Part shown: positions 26,730 through 35,529 of the stretch, piece by piece | Position numbering within the stretch: position 1 is the first letter of the stretch | Layout of the letters: the number at the start of each line of letters is the position of its first letter | From: JAWQFO01 sp033436665 | GTDB taxonomy: Bacteria; Pseudomonadota; Alphaproteobacteria; Rhodobacterales; Rhodobacteraceae | Reading direction: 5' to 3' | Assembly: GCF_033436665.1 (NCBI RefSeq) | Contig: NZ_JAWQFO010000004.1 | Span: forward strand, 186,001-250,000 | DNA: 64,000 bases | The notes under the pieces: model-generated | What the model was told of the DNA's origin: nothing | The model's database searches: none | Seen by the model: the letters and a program-made list of their open reading frames with translations, nothing else | Made by a program: the position numbers and the translations under genes

Positions 26730-27830
26730 ATGCAGACTATCAAGGCCGCCGTGTGCCACGAATTCGGCGCACCGCTTGTCGTCGAGAACATCCGGATCAG
26801 ACCACCCGGGATCGGTGAGGTCGAGGTGACATTGGGCGCGGTGGCGATCTGCCATTCCGACATTTCCTTTGCCGACGGGGCCTGGGGCGGATCGCTGCCG
26901 GCAGTCTACGGCCACGAGGCCGCAGGCCGGGTCACCGCGGTTGGCGACGGGGTGCGCGGGCTTGCGGAGGGTGACACGGTTGTCGTGACCCTGATCCGCG
27001 CCTGTGGCACCTGCGCCGGCTGCGCTTCGGGCAAGCCGACGCTCTGCGAAACCCCCTATGACGGCGACGCCGGTCCGATCAGCACGGCAGAGGGCGGCAA
27101 GCTTCACCAGGCCATGGCAACCGGCGCCTTCGCCGAGAAGGTCGTTGTCGATCAGGGCCAGGTGGTGAAGATCCCCGCCGGCATCCCCCAGGACGTCGCC
27201 AGCCTGATCGCCTGCGGCGTTATCACCGGAGTCGGCGCAGTGGTCAATGCCGCGGCACTGCGCGCGGGACAGGACGTCGTGGTAATCGGTGCGGGAGGCG
27301 TCGGCCTCAACGCCATCCAGGGCGCGCGGATCGCAGGTGCCCGCCGGATCGTCGCCGTCGACATGAGCGAGGCCAAGCTTGCCACCGCGCGCGAGTTCGG
27401 GGCCACCGATGGCGTGTTGGCGACCTCCAAGTCGCCCTGGCGCGCCGCCTACAAGGCGCTCGGCGGCCGTGGCGCGGACGCGGTCATCGTGACCGTGGGC
27501 GCGATTCCCGCCTACGACACCGCGCCGCGCTACCTCGGCCGCGGCGGACGCGTGGTCATGGTCGGAATGCCGCACAGCGGCGCGGTGTCGAGCTACGAGC
27601 CCGTGATCCTCGCCGCCATCGGTCAGGGCATGATCGGCTCGAAGATGGGCGATGCCGTGATCCAGCGCGACATTCCCTGGATGGTCGACCTCTATCAGCA
27701 GGGCCGCCTGAAACTCGACGAACTGATCTCGGGCCGCTGGACGCTGGAGCAGATCAACGAGGCCATCGCCGACACGCGCGGCGGCGGCGCGCGGCGCAAT
27801 GTGATCCTCTTCGACCGCCCAGGAGGCTGA
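26730..27830 (+). CDS. Zinc-dependent alcohol dehydrogenase (MDR family)
   Basis: A 366-residue medium-chain dehydrogenase. Catalytic zinc ligands are Cys41 (ICHSD) and the GHEAAG histidine; the structural zinc site is the four-Cys lobe CGTCAGCASGKPTLC. The NAD(P) fold has GAGGVGLNAIQGA near residue 190. It resembles the group that includes S-(hydroxymethyl)glutathione-like and aryl-alcohol dehydrogenases, but the substrate cannot be fixed. The enolase-superfamily gene starts 1 bp after its stop, behind an ideal AGGAGG, so the two are one operon. Confidence 0.88.
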   Translation: MQTIKAAVCHEFGAPLVVENIRIRPPGIGEVEVTLGAVAICHSDISFADGAWGGSLPAVYGHEAAGRVTAVGDGVRGLAEGDTVVVTLIRACGTCAGCASGKPTLCETPYDGDAGPISTAEGGKLHQAMATGAFAEKVVVDQGQVVKIPAGIPQDVASLIACGVITGVGAVVNAAALRAGQDVVVIGAGGVGLNAIQGARIAGARRIVAVDMSEAKLATAREFGATDGVLATSKSPWRAAYKALGGRGADAVIVTVGAIPAYDTAPRYLGRGGRVVMVGMPHSGAVSSYEPVILAAIGQGMIGSKMGDAVIQRDIPWMVDLYQQGRLKLDELISGRWTLEQINEAIADTRGGGARRNVILFDRPGG

Positions 27831-27831
27831 C

Positions 27832-29064
27832 GTGAAACTTACCGAACTCGACGTCATCGTCACCGCCCCGCCGGCGCCCGGCTGGGGCGGGCGCTACTGG
27901 ATATTCGTCAAGCTGACCACCGATGATGGGATCACCGGCTGGGGCGAGTGCTACGCCGCCTCGGTCGGCCCCGACGCCATGGCGGCCGTCATTCGCGACG
28001 TCTTTGCGCGTCACATGCACGGCGAGACTCCCGAGAACATCGAACTGATGTTCCGCCGCGCCTATTCGAGCGGCTTCACCCAGCGCCCCGACCTCACGGT
28101 CATGGGGGCGTTTTCGGGGCTCGAGATCGCCTGCTGGGACATCCTCGGCAAGGCCCGCGACCGGCCCGTTTATGCCCTGCTCGGCGGGCGCATGAACGAC
28201 CGCGTGCGCGCCTACACCTATCTCTACCCGCTTCCGCACCAGGACATTTCAGCCTTCTGGACCGCACCGGAGCTTGCGGCGGAAGCTGCGGCAGACTGCC
28301 TCGCGCGCGGCTACACGGCGGTCAAGTTCGATCCCGCTGGCCCCTACACGCTGCGCGGCGGTCACATGCCGGCGATGAGCGACATCACGCGATCCGTGGC
28401 CTTCTGCCGCGCGATCCGCGAGGCCGTCGGAGACCGCGCCGACCTGCTTTTCGGCACCCACGGCCAGTTCACCACCGCCGGCGCAATTCGCCTGGGGCAG
28501 GCGCTGGAACCCTACGGGCCGCTCTGGTTCGAGGAACCGATCCCGCCCGATGCCGTCGAGGAAATGGCCAAGGTCGCCCGCGCGGTGCGGATTCCCGTCG
28601 CTACCGGAGAGCGACTGACAACGAAGGCGGAATTCGCACCGCTTCTGCGCGCGGGCGCGGCGAGTATCCTGCAGCCGGCGCTGGGGCGCGCTGGCGGCAT
28701 CTGGGAGGCCAAGAAGATCGCCGCGATGGCCGATGTCTACAACGCCCAGATGGCGCCGCACCTCTACGCCGGGCCGGTGGAATGGGCAGCGAACCTGCAT
28801 TTCGCCACTTCGATCCCGAACCTGCTGATGGCCGAAACAATCGAGACACCGTTCCACGACGCGCTGATCAAGGGATCGATCCGCGTCGACGAGGGGTTCG
28901 TGCGCCTCTCCGAAACGCCGGGACTGGGGATCGAGGTCGACGAGGACCTCGCGCGCGCACATCCCTACACCGGTGACGGGCTGCACCTCGAGATGCAGGA
29001 AGCGCCCTGCAACTACGTTGAGGGCAACGCCTTCGAAGGCGGCGCGCCAGCCCCGAAGGACTGA
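27832..29064 (+). CDS. Mandelate racemase/muconate lactonizing enzyme-family protein with altered active site
   Basis: A 410-residue enolase-superfamily protein, closest in layout to sugar-acid dehydratases such as DgoD. The lid domain is residues 1-120 and the barrel follows. Glu234 (WFEEPIPP), Glu260 (ATGERL) and His310 (MAPHLYAGP) are present. The first metal-ligand Asp is replaced by Gly208 (LLFGTHGQF), and the Asp that normally pairs with the catalytic His is Ala283 (LQPALGRAGG). It may therefore use an unusual metal site, be a distinct subgroup, or be inactive. The start is GTG at 27832 with AGGAGG 5 nt upstream. Confidence 0.85.
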   Translation: MKLTELDVIVTAPPAPGWGGRYWIFVKLTTDDGITGWGECYAASVGPDAMAAVIRDVFARHMHGETPENIELMFRRAYSSGFTQRPDLTVMGAFSGLEIACWDILGKARDRPVYALLGGRMNDRVRAYTYLYPLPHQDISAFWTAPELAAEAAADCLARGYTAVKFDPAGPYTLRGGHMPAMSDITRSVAFCRAIREAVGDRADLLFGTHGQFTTAGAIRLGQALEPYGPLWFEEPIPPDAVEEMAKVARAVRIPVATGERLTTKAEFAPLLRAGAASILQPALGRAGGIWEAKKIAAMADVYNAQMAPHLYAGPVEWAANLHFATSIPNLLMAETIETPFHDALIKGSIRVDEGFVRLSETPGLGIEVDEDLARAHPYTGDGLHLEMQEAPCNYVEGNAFEGGAPAPKD

Positions 29065-29082
29065 CCCCGCAGCCCCGTCGGG

Positions 29083-30306
29083 TCAGAAGAATGCCTGAAT
29101 GCCGGTCTGCGCGCGCCCGAGGATCAGGGCGTGCACGTCGTGCGTGCCCTCGTAGGTGTTGACTGTCTCGAGGTTCAGCATGTGGCGGATGACCTGGAAT
29201 TCGCCGCTGATACCGTTGCCACCGTGCATGTCGCGCGCCATCCGCGCGATATCCAGCGCCTTGCCGCAGTTGTTGCGCTTGACGATCGAGATCATCTCGG
29301 GCGCGGCCTGTGCCGCGTCGAGCAGGCGACCGACCCGCAGGCTCGACTGCAGTCCCAGCGAGATCTCGGTCATCATGTCGGCGAGCTTTTTCTGGAAGAG
29401 TTGCGTTGCAGCCAGCGGCTTGCCGAACTGGTGCCGGTCGAGCCCGTACTGCCGGGCCGCGTGCCAGCAGAATTCGGCCGCACCCATCGCCCCCCAGCTG
29501 ATCCCGTAGCGCGCCCGGTTCAGACAGCCGAACGGGCCCTTGAGCCCCTGCACGTTCGGCAGCAGCGCATCCTCGCCGACCTCGACGCCGTCCATCACGA
29601 TCTCGCCGGTGATCGAGGCCCGCAGCGACAGCTTGTTGCCGATCTTGGGCGCCGAGAGGCCCTTCATGCCCTTTTCCAGCACGAAGCCGCGGATCTTGCC
29701 GCCATGCGCCTCGGACTTGGCCCAGACCACGAAGACATCGGCGATCGGCGCGTTCGAGATCCACATCTTCGAGCCCGAAATCCGGTAGCCGCCGTCGGTT
29801 TTGACCGCCTTGGTCTTCATACCCGCCGGATCGGACCCCGCGTCGGGTTCGGTCAGGCCGAAACAGCCGATCCACTCGCCCGAACAAAGCTTGGGCAGGT
29901 ATTTCTTGCGCTGCGCTTCCGAGCCGTAGGCGTAGATCGGGTAGATCACGAGGCTCGACTGCACCGACATCATCGAACGATAGCCGGAATCCACCCGCTC
30001 GACCTCGCGCGCGACCAGCCCATAGCTCACATAAGAGCCGCCGAGCCCGCCGTACTCCTCGGGGCAGGTCACGCCTAGAAGGCCCATCTCGCCCATCTCG
30101 CCGAAGATCTCGGGATCGGTGCTTTCCTCGGCAAAGGCTTCCACGGCGCGCGGCTGCAGCTTTTCCTGCGCGTATGCATGGGCCGAGTCGCGGATCATGC
30201 GCTCGTCTTCCTCGAGTTGGTCGTCAAGGCGGAAGGGGTCGGCCCAGTCGAAGGCACCGAGGTCCGGCGCGTCCTTGGCTTTCAGTACGGGGGCTTCGGC
30301 GTTCAT
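29083..30306 (-). CDS. gcdH: Glutaryl-CoA dehydrogenase
   Basis: Flavoenzyme that oxidises and decarboxylates glutaryl-CoA to crotonyl-CoA in lysine, tryptophan and benzoyl-CoA degradation. The 407-residue acyl-CoA dehydrogenase has GCFGLTEPDAGSDP (FAD loop), the substrate Arg in FGCLNRARYGISWG and the catalytic Glu in VNTYEGTHDVHALILG; this last motif is diagnostic for GCDH. The ATG at 30306 follows AAAGGA by 6 nt. A LysR regulator is divergent across 114 bp and is its probable controller. Confidence 0.94.
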   Translation of the reverse strand: MNAEAPVLKAKDAPDLGAFDWADPFRLDDQLEEDERMIRDSAHAYAQEKLQPRAVEAFAEESTDPEIFGEMGEMGLLGVTCPEEYGGLGGSYVSYGLVAREVERVDSGYRSMMSVQSSLVIYPIYAYGSEAQRKKYLPKLCSGEWIGCFGLTEPDAGSDPAGMKTKAVKTDGGYRISGSKMWISNAPIADVFVVWAKSEAHGGKIRGFVLEKGMKGLSAPKIGNKLSLRASITGEIVMDGVEVGEDALLPNVQGLKGPFGCLNRARYGISWGAMGAAEFCWHAARQYGLDRHQFGKPLAATQLFQKKLADMMTEISLGLQSSLRVGRLLDAAQAAPEMISIVKRNNCGKALDIARMARDMHGGNGISGEFQVIRHMLNLETVNTYEGTHDVHALILGRAQTGIQAFF

Positions 30307-30420
30307 GAGATTTCCTTTCCACGGCATCTGAAGGGGGTCGGGATCGCGTCACAGTATTGCAGAAGTTGGCGTCGAGTTCTAACGATGCTTTGTCACGCCA
30401 TGCATGAGAAAAACTCATAG

Positions 30421-31311
30421 ATGATCGCGCCGCGCCGCTACCTGCCCTCGATCTCGGCCCTTGTCGCCTTCGAGGCCGCCGCCCGTCACGGCAGCGCCAC
30501 GCAAGCCGCCGCCGAACTGTCGCTGACCCAGAGTGCCGTCAGCCGGCAGCTGCGCACGCTGGAGGAGCAGCTCGAGGTCAGCCTGCTTGCCCGCGAAGGG
30601 CGTGGTCTCGCGCTGACGCCGGCGGGCGCGGCCTATGTCGAGAAGGTGCGCGACATCCTGCAGCGTCTCGCACAGGCCTCGGTCTCGGCCCGCACCGACC
30701 CGGCCGCCGGGGCGCTGAACCTCGCCATCCTGCCCGGGTTCGGCATGCACTGGCTGGCCCCGCGCCTGAGCGATTTCGCCACGCGACACCCGGAGGTGAC
30801 GGTCAACCTCTCCACGCGCTTGAAGCCGTTCGACTTCCGTACCTCGGCCTTCGACGCGGCGATCCACTTCGGGCGCGAGGACTGGCCGGGCGTAAGCTAT
30901 CTTCCGCTGCTGCCCGAGATCGTCGTGCCGGTGTGCCGGCCCGGACTGGTCGAGGGGGAGGCGACAGATCCCAAGGCGCTGCTGGCGCGTGACCTGCTGC
31001 ATCTCGAAACCCGTCCGCGCGCCTGGCTGCGCTGGTTCCGGGCGCTCGGGGCGGATGTCGACCTGCCGCCCGGCATGGTCTTCGACCAGTTCTCGACGAT
31101 GGCGCAGGCGGCGATCCACGGTCTCGGCGTGGCGCTGCTGCCGACCTTCGCCGCCGACCCCTACCTTGCGCGCGGCGAGTTGGTGCTGGCCTCGGACCGC
31201 ACCTCCGAAAGCATCGGCACGTACTACCTCGTCTGGCCTTCGGACCGCCCCGAGTCGGTCCCCTGCAGATCGTTCATAACCTGGCTCGCAGCGCAGGCCG
31301 AAAGCGACTGA
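30421..31311 (+). CDS. LysR-family transcriptional regulator (GcvA-like), probable regulator of gcdH
   Basis: A 296-residue LysR regulator: N-terminal winged helix-turn-helix (ALVAFEAAARHGSATQAAAEL then LTQSAVSRQLRTLEE) and a C-terminal effector domain (about 90-290). GcvA-like members commonly sit divergent to glutaryl-CoA dehydrogenase genes (GcdR), as here. It should bind within the 114-bp intergenic region, though I could not fix a clear T-N11-A box. The effector is inferred to be a glutarate-pathway metabolite. Confidence 0.88.
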   Translation: MIAPRRYLPSISALVAFEAAARHGSATQAAAELSLTQSAVSRQLRTLEEQLEVSLLAREGRGLALTPAGAAYVEKVRDILQRLAQASVSARTDPAAGALNLAILPGFGMHWLAPRLSDFATRHPEVTVNLSTRLKPFDFRTSAFDAAIHFGREDWPGVSYLPLLPEIVVPVCRPGLVEGEATDPKALLARDLLHLETRPRAWLRWFRALGADVDLPPGMVFDQFSTMAQAAIHGLGVALLPTFAADPYLARGELVLASDRTSESIGTYYLVWPSDRPESVPCRSFITWLAAQAESD

Positions 31312-31421
31312 CGTCGCGGAAAGGGTCGCAGGTCCGACCCGAAGCCGTCATAATCGCATACCGTTCAAGATGTATCACGTCAAAATAACTCGCGTTAAGA
31401 GGTAGAGCGAAGGGTAGTGAA

Positions 31422-31784
31422 ATGGTGCGCATGTTGAGCGCTTTGGTCATTGCGACGGCGGCAATGGCGGCGGTGTGCGTCACGCCGGCTGGCGGGCAGA
31501 GTCCGAACCGGGACCGCAAGGAGCACACGGTCATCATCCTTGCCGACACCTATTTCCCGGACACCGTCTACGCCGCAATCGGCGACAACCTGCGGTTCGT
31601 CAACGAAAGCGCCGAGGCCCATGTCGTGTCGGCCGTCGCGCCCGCATGGACGACCGGCATCATCGCTCCCGGGACCGAGATCGTGATCGGAATTGCGTCC
31701 TGGATGGAAGGGGCATTCTACGGCAACGGCGACAGGGCGTTCCGCGGCGAGATCAGCTTTGAGCGGTCTCCGCTCGCGGATTGA
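31422..31784 (+). CDS. Secreted cupredoxin-like protein lacking the copper cysteine
   Basis: 120 residues with a signal peptide of about 25 residues (MVRMLSALVIATAAMAAVCV, cleavage near AGGQS). The mature part has strand patterns like cupredoxins (HTVIILADTYFPDTVYAAIG, then LRFVNESAEAHVVS), and one His in the place of the first copper ligand. The mature part has no Cys, and the C-terminal ligand loop (ASWMEGAFYGNG) contains neither His nor Cys. A type 1 copper site therefore seems unlikely. Periplasmic, function unknown. It converges with the SRAP gene, 5 bp apart. Confidence 0.65.
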   Translation: MVRMLSALVIATAAMAAVCVTPAGGQSPNRDRKEHTVIILADTYFPDTVYAAIGDNLRFVNESAEAHVVSAVAPAWTTGIIAPGTEIVIGIASWMEGAFYGNGDRAFRGEISFERSPLAD

Positions 31785-31789
31785 GGACG

Positions 31790-32464
31790 TCAATCTTCGT
31801 CGAACGGCGCGACAAGCTCCGGCCCAGTGGCCCGGTTGGAATTCACCGCGCGCCCGACGCGGTGCATCTGCAGCACGTCTTCGGATGCGGGTCGCATAAG
31901 TTCGGCAGCGCCGTGGCCCGCCTCGCCCAGCCAGAGCGGCCAGTCGCCCGGCTCGAGGAGCACCGGCATCCGGTGATGGATCCGGCCCATCGTCTCGTTC
32001 GCCGCGGTGGTAACCAGCGCCGCGGTCGCACGGGTCTCCCCGTCCTTCGGCCCCCAGTTTTGCCAGATCGCCGCGATCACGAGCGGCGCACCGTCGCGAC
32101 GCGTGATGAACCAGGGATCCTTGCCGCCGTCCTCGGCCTTGGTCCATTCGTAGAAGCCGCTGGTCACGGCCAGCGCGCGACGGGATCGGACGGCGCTGCG
32201 AAACGCCGGCTTTTCGGCCACGGTCTCGGAACGGGCGTTGATCAGCAGCGGGCCGTCGTTCTCTTTCTTGTACCAGTGCGGGATCAGCCCCCAGCGCATC
32301 GCCACGAGGCGCCGGTCCGCGTCGTCGCCGCCGGTCACGATATGGATGCGGTTCGTCGGACACACGTTGTAGTTGGGCACGTGAGGCAGGTCGTTCGCCG
32401 GCGCGGCTTCGAAAAGCTGCGCCATCGCATCTGGCGGAAGGGTGATGGCGAAACGGCCGCACAT
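31790..32464 (-). CDS. SOS response-associated peptidase (SRAP, YedK/HMCES type)
   Basis: Senses abasic sites in single-stranded DNA and forms a stable thiazolidine crosslink through its N-terminal cysteine. The 224 residues start MCGRFAITLPP, so Cys2 is exposed after Met removal. Other active-site residues are present: Asn76 (LINARSET), Glu106 (GFYEWTK) and His163 (HHRMPVLLEPG). Fits the bacterial YedK family in length. Lies downstream of the 5'-nucleotidase with an 89-bp gap; the apparent fusion to it in one frame is caused by the assembly artefact at 32686. Confidence 0.95.
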   Translation of the reverse strand: MCGRFAITLPPDAMAQLFEAAPANDLPHVPNYNVCPTNRIHIVTGGDDADRRLVAMRWGLIPHWYKKENDGPLLINARSETVAEKPAFRSAVRSRRALAVTSGFYEWTKAEDGGKDPWFITRRDGAPLVIAAIWQNWGPKDGETRATAALVTTAANETMGRIHHRMPVLLEPGDWPLWLGEAGHGAAELMRPASEDVLQMHRVGRAVNSNRATGPELVAPFDED

Positions 32465-32553
32465 GTCCGAAACGTTAGGCGCGCGGGCGACCCGCGTAAA
32501 GACGAGGGCGCGCCGGATGGTCTCCGGCGCGCCCTCCAGATCGCAGAACGTAC

Positions 32554-34210
32554 TTATTTCTTGGTGATACGTCCGTCCGTGTAGGGTTCGAACGGACCCG
32601 CTTCGGCAAGGAACTCGGCCGTCACGTCGGCGAGGTCCGGCCCGAAGTCGTAGGCGTTCTCGGCTTCGACGAACATGTCGTAGCCNGGGTTCGAACGGAC
32701 CCGCTTCGGCAAGGAACTCGGCCGTCACGTCGGCGAGGTCCGGCCCGAAGTCGTAGGCGTTCTCGGCTTCGACGAACATGTCGTAGCCGTCGCCGCCGTT
32801 GCGCACGTAGTTGTTGGACACCACGCCATAGGTCTTTTCGGGATCGACCGGCGCACCGCCGATCATCACGTCAGACACCCGGCTGCCCGCCGGCTGACTG
32901 GCATCGAAGCTGTAGCTCATGCCCGCGACCTGCGCAAAGCGCCCGGCCCCCTCCTCGATCTGGCTCACGCCGTTTTCCAGCGCCGCGACCAGCGTGGCAC
33001 CCTTGACCTGGAAGGTCGAGAGCGTGTTCTGGAACGGCAGAACGGTCAGCACCTCACCCATCGTCACCTCGCCGCCGTCGATGCTGGCGCGGATGCCGCC
33101 GCCGTTCTGGATCGCCACGTCGATGCCCTGGTCCTTGACCCGCGCAAGCATGGCGTCGGCGATCAGGTTGCCCATGGCGCATTCGCCGCTGCGGCAGTTG
33201 TCGCGTTCCCCGTCGATGGGCGACGCGGTTTCGGCAACGACCTTGTTGCGGATCTCGTCGAGCGGCTTGGCGGCTTCGGCGATGCGCGCGACCGTGCTGT
33301 CGTCCTCGGTCACGCTGGCGTCCATGATGATCGGCGCGCCGGTGGCCGAAACGATCTTGCCATCATCGTCGAAGGTCACGTTGAGCTCGCCCAAGAACTT
33401 GCCGTATGCATAGGCCTGCACAATCGCCACGTCGCCGACCATCGTCGGATAAGGCCCTTCCGCCCCCTCCATGTCGCCGAGCAGCGTGTTGGAATGCCCG
33501 CCCACGATCACGTCGACGCCCGTGGTCTCGGCGGCGACGCGCTGGTCGACGTGATAGCTCGAATGGCTCAGCACGATGATCTTGTTGACGCCCTCGCCGG
33601 TCAGCTTGTCGACCTCGCCCTGCACGGCCGCGACCGGATCGGAGAAGGTGATGTTCGGCCCCGGCGCGGCAAGCTCGTCGGTGTCCTCGGGCGTTAGGCC
33701 GATCAGGCCGATCTTCTCGCCGTTCTTCTCGATCACCGTCGACTTGGCCAGCGTATCGGCCAGCAGCGGTTCGGCGGAAACGTCGGCATTCGACATCAGC
33801 ACCGGAAACTCGACCGCGTCCATGAAACCGCGCAGCACTTCCGGGCCGTCGTCGAATTCGTGGTTGCCCACGGTCATCGCGTCGTAGCCGAGCTTGTTCA
33901 TCATCTCGGCGGCCAGCGCGCCCTTGTAGTAGGTATAAAACAGCGTGCCCTGGAACTGGTCGCCGCCGTCGACGAGGATCGAGTTGCCGGCCCGCGCGCG
34001 GGCCTCCTCGATCGCCGTGACAAGGCGTGCCGTGCCGCCGAAACACTCGCCCGCGGCATTGTCCTCGGCCGAACAGCCGCTGTCATATTTGCTGATCGGC
34101 TCGAAGCGAGCGTGGAAATCGTTGGTGTGCAGGATCGTCAGATCGTACTCGGCCGCGGCCATGCCGGACGTAAGGGCAAGTGCGGCGGAGGCGCAGAGGA
34201 ATCGGTTCAT
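32554..34210 (-). CDS. Periplasmic 5'-nucleotidase/2',3'-cyclic phosphodiesterase family (UshA-like), 3' end disturbed by assembly join
   Basis: Secreted metallophosphatase that hydrolyses extracytoplasmic nucleotides. After a signal peptide (MNRFLCASAALALTSGMAAA) come the metal motifs HTNDFHARFE, DGGDQFQGT, GNHEFDDG, HSSYH and GGHSN, and then the C-terminal substrate domain (IQNGGGIRAS, NNYVRNGGDGYDMF). A 102-bp duplicate plus one N at 32686 shifts the frame near the 3' end. Removing 103 bp restores an uninterrupted 517-codon gene ending GPFEPYTDGRITKK and stopping at 32554. The gene itself is thus probably intact. Confidence 0.9.
32584..32788. repeat. 102-bp exact direct repeat around a single N (contig-join artefact)
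   Basis: Positions 32584-32685 and 32687-32788 are identical over 102 bp, from GGGTTCGAACGG to ATGTCGTAGCC, with one undetermined base (N) at 32686 between them. The total insert of 103 bp breaks the nucleotidase frame. Removing one copy and the N gives a perfect reading frame. This is what arises when overlapping contig ends are joined without merging; it is not a biological tandem repeat. Confidence 0.93.
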
Positions 34211-34321
34211 TGCAATCTTCCCTTGAACTGTGACCGGACCATCGTGGCCACGGGCGCGGCGCGTGTCAAAGTCTCAGTGGCGCACGGCCGCTGCGATCGG
34301 ATAAAGTGGCAGGCACCGACG

Positions 34322-34354
34322 AAAAAAGCCCCCGGTCCGAGCCGGGGGCTTTTG
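34322..34354 (-). terminator. Rho-independent terminator after the VPLPA-CTERM gene
   Basis: Stem AAGCCCCCGG (34326-34335) pairs with CCGGGGGCTT (34342-34351) around a 6-nt loop. On the minus strand the stem is followed by six T, which ends transcripts of the gene at 34377. On the plus strand TTTTGTT follows, so it may work both ways. Confidence 0.85.
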
Positions 34355-34376
34355 TTGTCTGAAGACCGTAATCAGG

Positions 34377-34910
34377 TCAGGACTTCTTCTTGGCGCGGCG
34401 CTTAAAACCGGCGAAACCGGCAAGACCACCGAGAAGAAGCACACCCGCGGCCGGAACCGGCACCGGCGCCGGCTGGCTGGTCAGCAGGCCGAAATCGGCG
34501 TCGCCACCGCGCGAGGCGCTGTCGAACGAGATCATCACGTCGAAACGCTCACCCATCATCAACGCCAGTTCGGGGAACTGGACATTCGACGTGCCTGGGT
34601 TGCTGACACTCGGAACCACGGCGATGTTGTTACCGTTATACATGTAGGACAAGTTGACGAACTGGAAGTCGAAGTTGACCGTTCCGAAACCGGAAACGAT
34701 CAGGTTTTCGGTCGCTTCGAACGACCAGGTGAAAGACTCCATGCCGTCGCCGTCGGACGTCGCCACGTTGGCGTTGCCCTGGGGACCATTTGCGTCGAGG
34801 AAGTTGGTCGCGCCACCTTCAACGAACGAACCGCCTACCACTGCCGCCGAAGCGGCGAAAGGAACAACAACGGCGAACGATGCCGCTGCGATAACTTTAC
34901 CCAAACTCAT
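34377..34910 (-). CDS. VPLPA-CTERM sorting-domain surface protein
   Basis: A 177-residue exported protein. The N terminus has a signal peptide (MSLGKVIAAASFAVVVPFAA, cleavage after ASA). The C terminus carries a tripartite sorting signal: VPVPAAG, a hydrophobic stretch LLLGGLAGFAGF and a basic tail KRRAKKKS. This matches the VPLPA-CTERM variant of PEP-CTERM, processed by an XrtD-like exosortase in Rhodobacterales. The middle part (about 25-140) is beta-rich, with no motif I recognise. GGAGG precedes the ATG at 34910 by 7 nt; a terminator follows the gene, so it is probably monocistronic. Confidence 0.88.
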   Translation of the reverse strand: MSLGKVIAAASFAVVVPFAASAAVVGGSFVEGGATNFLDANGPQGNANVATSDGDGMESFTWSFEATENLIVSGFGTVNFDFQFVNLSYMYNGNNIAVVPSVSNPGTSNVQFPELALMMGERFDVMISFDSASRGGDADFGLLTSQPAPVPVPAAGVLLLGGLAGFAGFKRRAKKKS

Positions 34911-35178
34911 GAAAATACCTCCGTTACCGTTTATCAACGCTTACAAACCTCACGCTCGTACGCGTTAAGTAAAGCGCTATGTGCCGCAACTGTTCCCAAG
35001 TTCAATCAAGAAAAAGTCATATTCCATCGACGCGGGAACGCCCTGATCCGGCACCACCTCACCATGTGAAAATCGGCCGATTTTTGCGCATCGGAACATT
35101 GACGCGCTGCCTCGATCGCGCGTTCTGACTCCCTCTGCCGCACTTGACCGCCCTGCCGCGCGCAGGCATCACATCGAC

Positions 35179-35529
35179 ATGCTGGTCTACAAGATTTTCC
35201 GCGCCGACGAATGGTGTGCTTTGCGGCGCGATGGCCGCAGCGACGGTGCCGCGATCGATATCCAAGACGGGTACGTGCATATGTCCACGGCCGAGCAGGC
35301 GCCGGAAACAGCCGCGAAGCATTTCGCCGGCGAGGACGGTCTCATGCTGCTGGCGATCGAGACCGAGCGGCTGGACGACGCGCTGCGCTGGGAAGTGTCG
35401 CGCGGCGGTCAGAAGTTCCCGCATCTCTACCGCGAACTGCGACTGGACGACGTCGTCTGGGCGCAACCGCTGCCGCTGGTTGGCGGGTCGCACGCATTTC
35501 CGGCCGGACTTTCGGACAGCTCGGGATGA
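35179..35529 (+). CDS. DUF952 family protein
   Basis: A 116-residue protein starting MLVYKIFRADEW with GYVHMSTAEQAPETAAKHF and KFPHLYRELRLDDVVWAQPL, the hallmark of DUF952. The fold is related to ADP-ribosyltransferase-like proteins, but the biochemical role is unknown. It overlaps pyrD by ATGA (35526-35529), a coupling often seen for this family in alphaproteobacteria, and therefore shares its transcript with pyrD and the arsC-like gene. Confidence 0.88.
   Translation: MLVYKIFRADEWCALRRDGRSDGAAIDIQDGYVHMSTAEQAPETAAKHFAGEDGLMLLAIETERLDDALRWEVSRGGQKFPHLYRELRLDDVVWAQPLPLVGGSHAFPAGLSDSSG

Noticed and set aside
32584..32600. tRNA T-loop-like GGTTCGAAC
   Set aside because: It is inside the nucleotidase coding sequence and no acceptor or anticodon stem can be formed around it.
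31790..34210. A single long frame fusing the 5'-nucleotidase to the SRAP protein
   Set aside because: It exists only because the duplicated 102 bp plus one N shift the frame; each protein is complete on its own with its own start and ribosome site.
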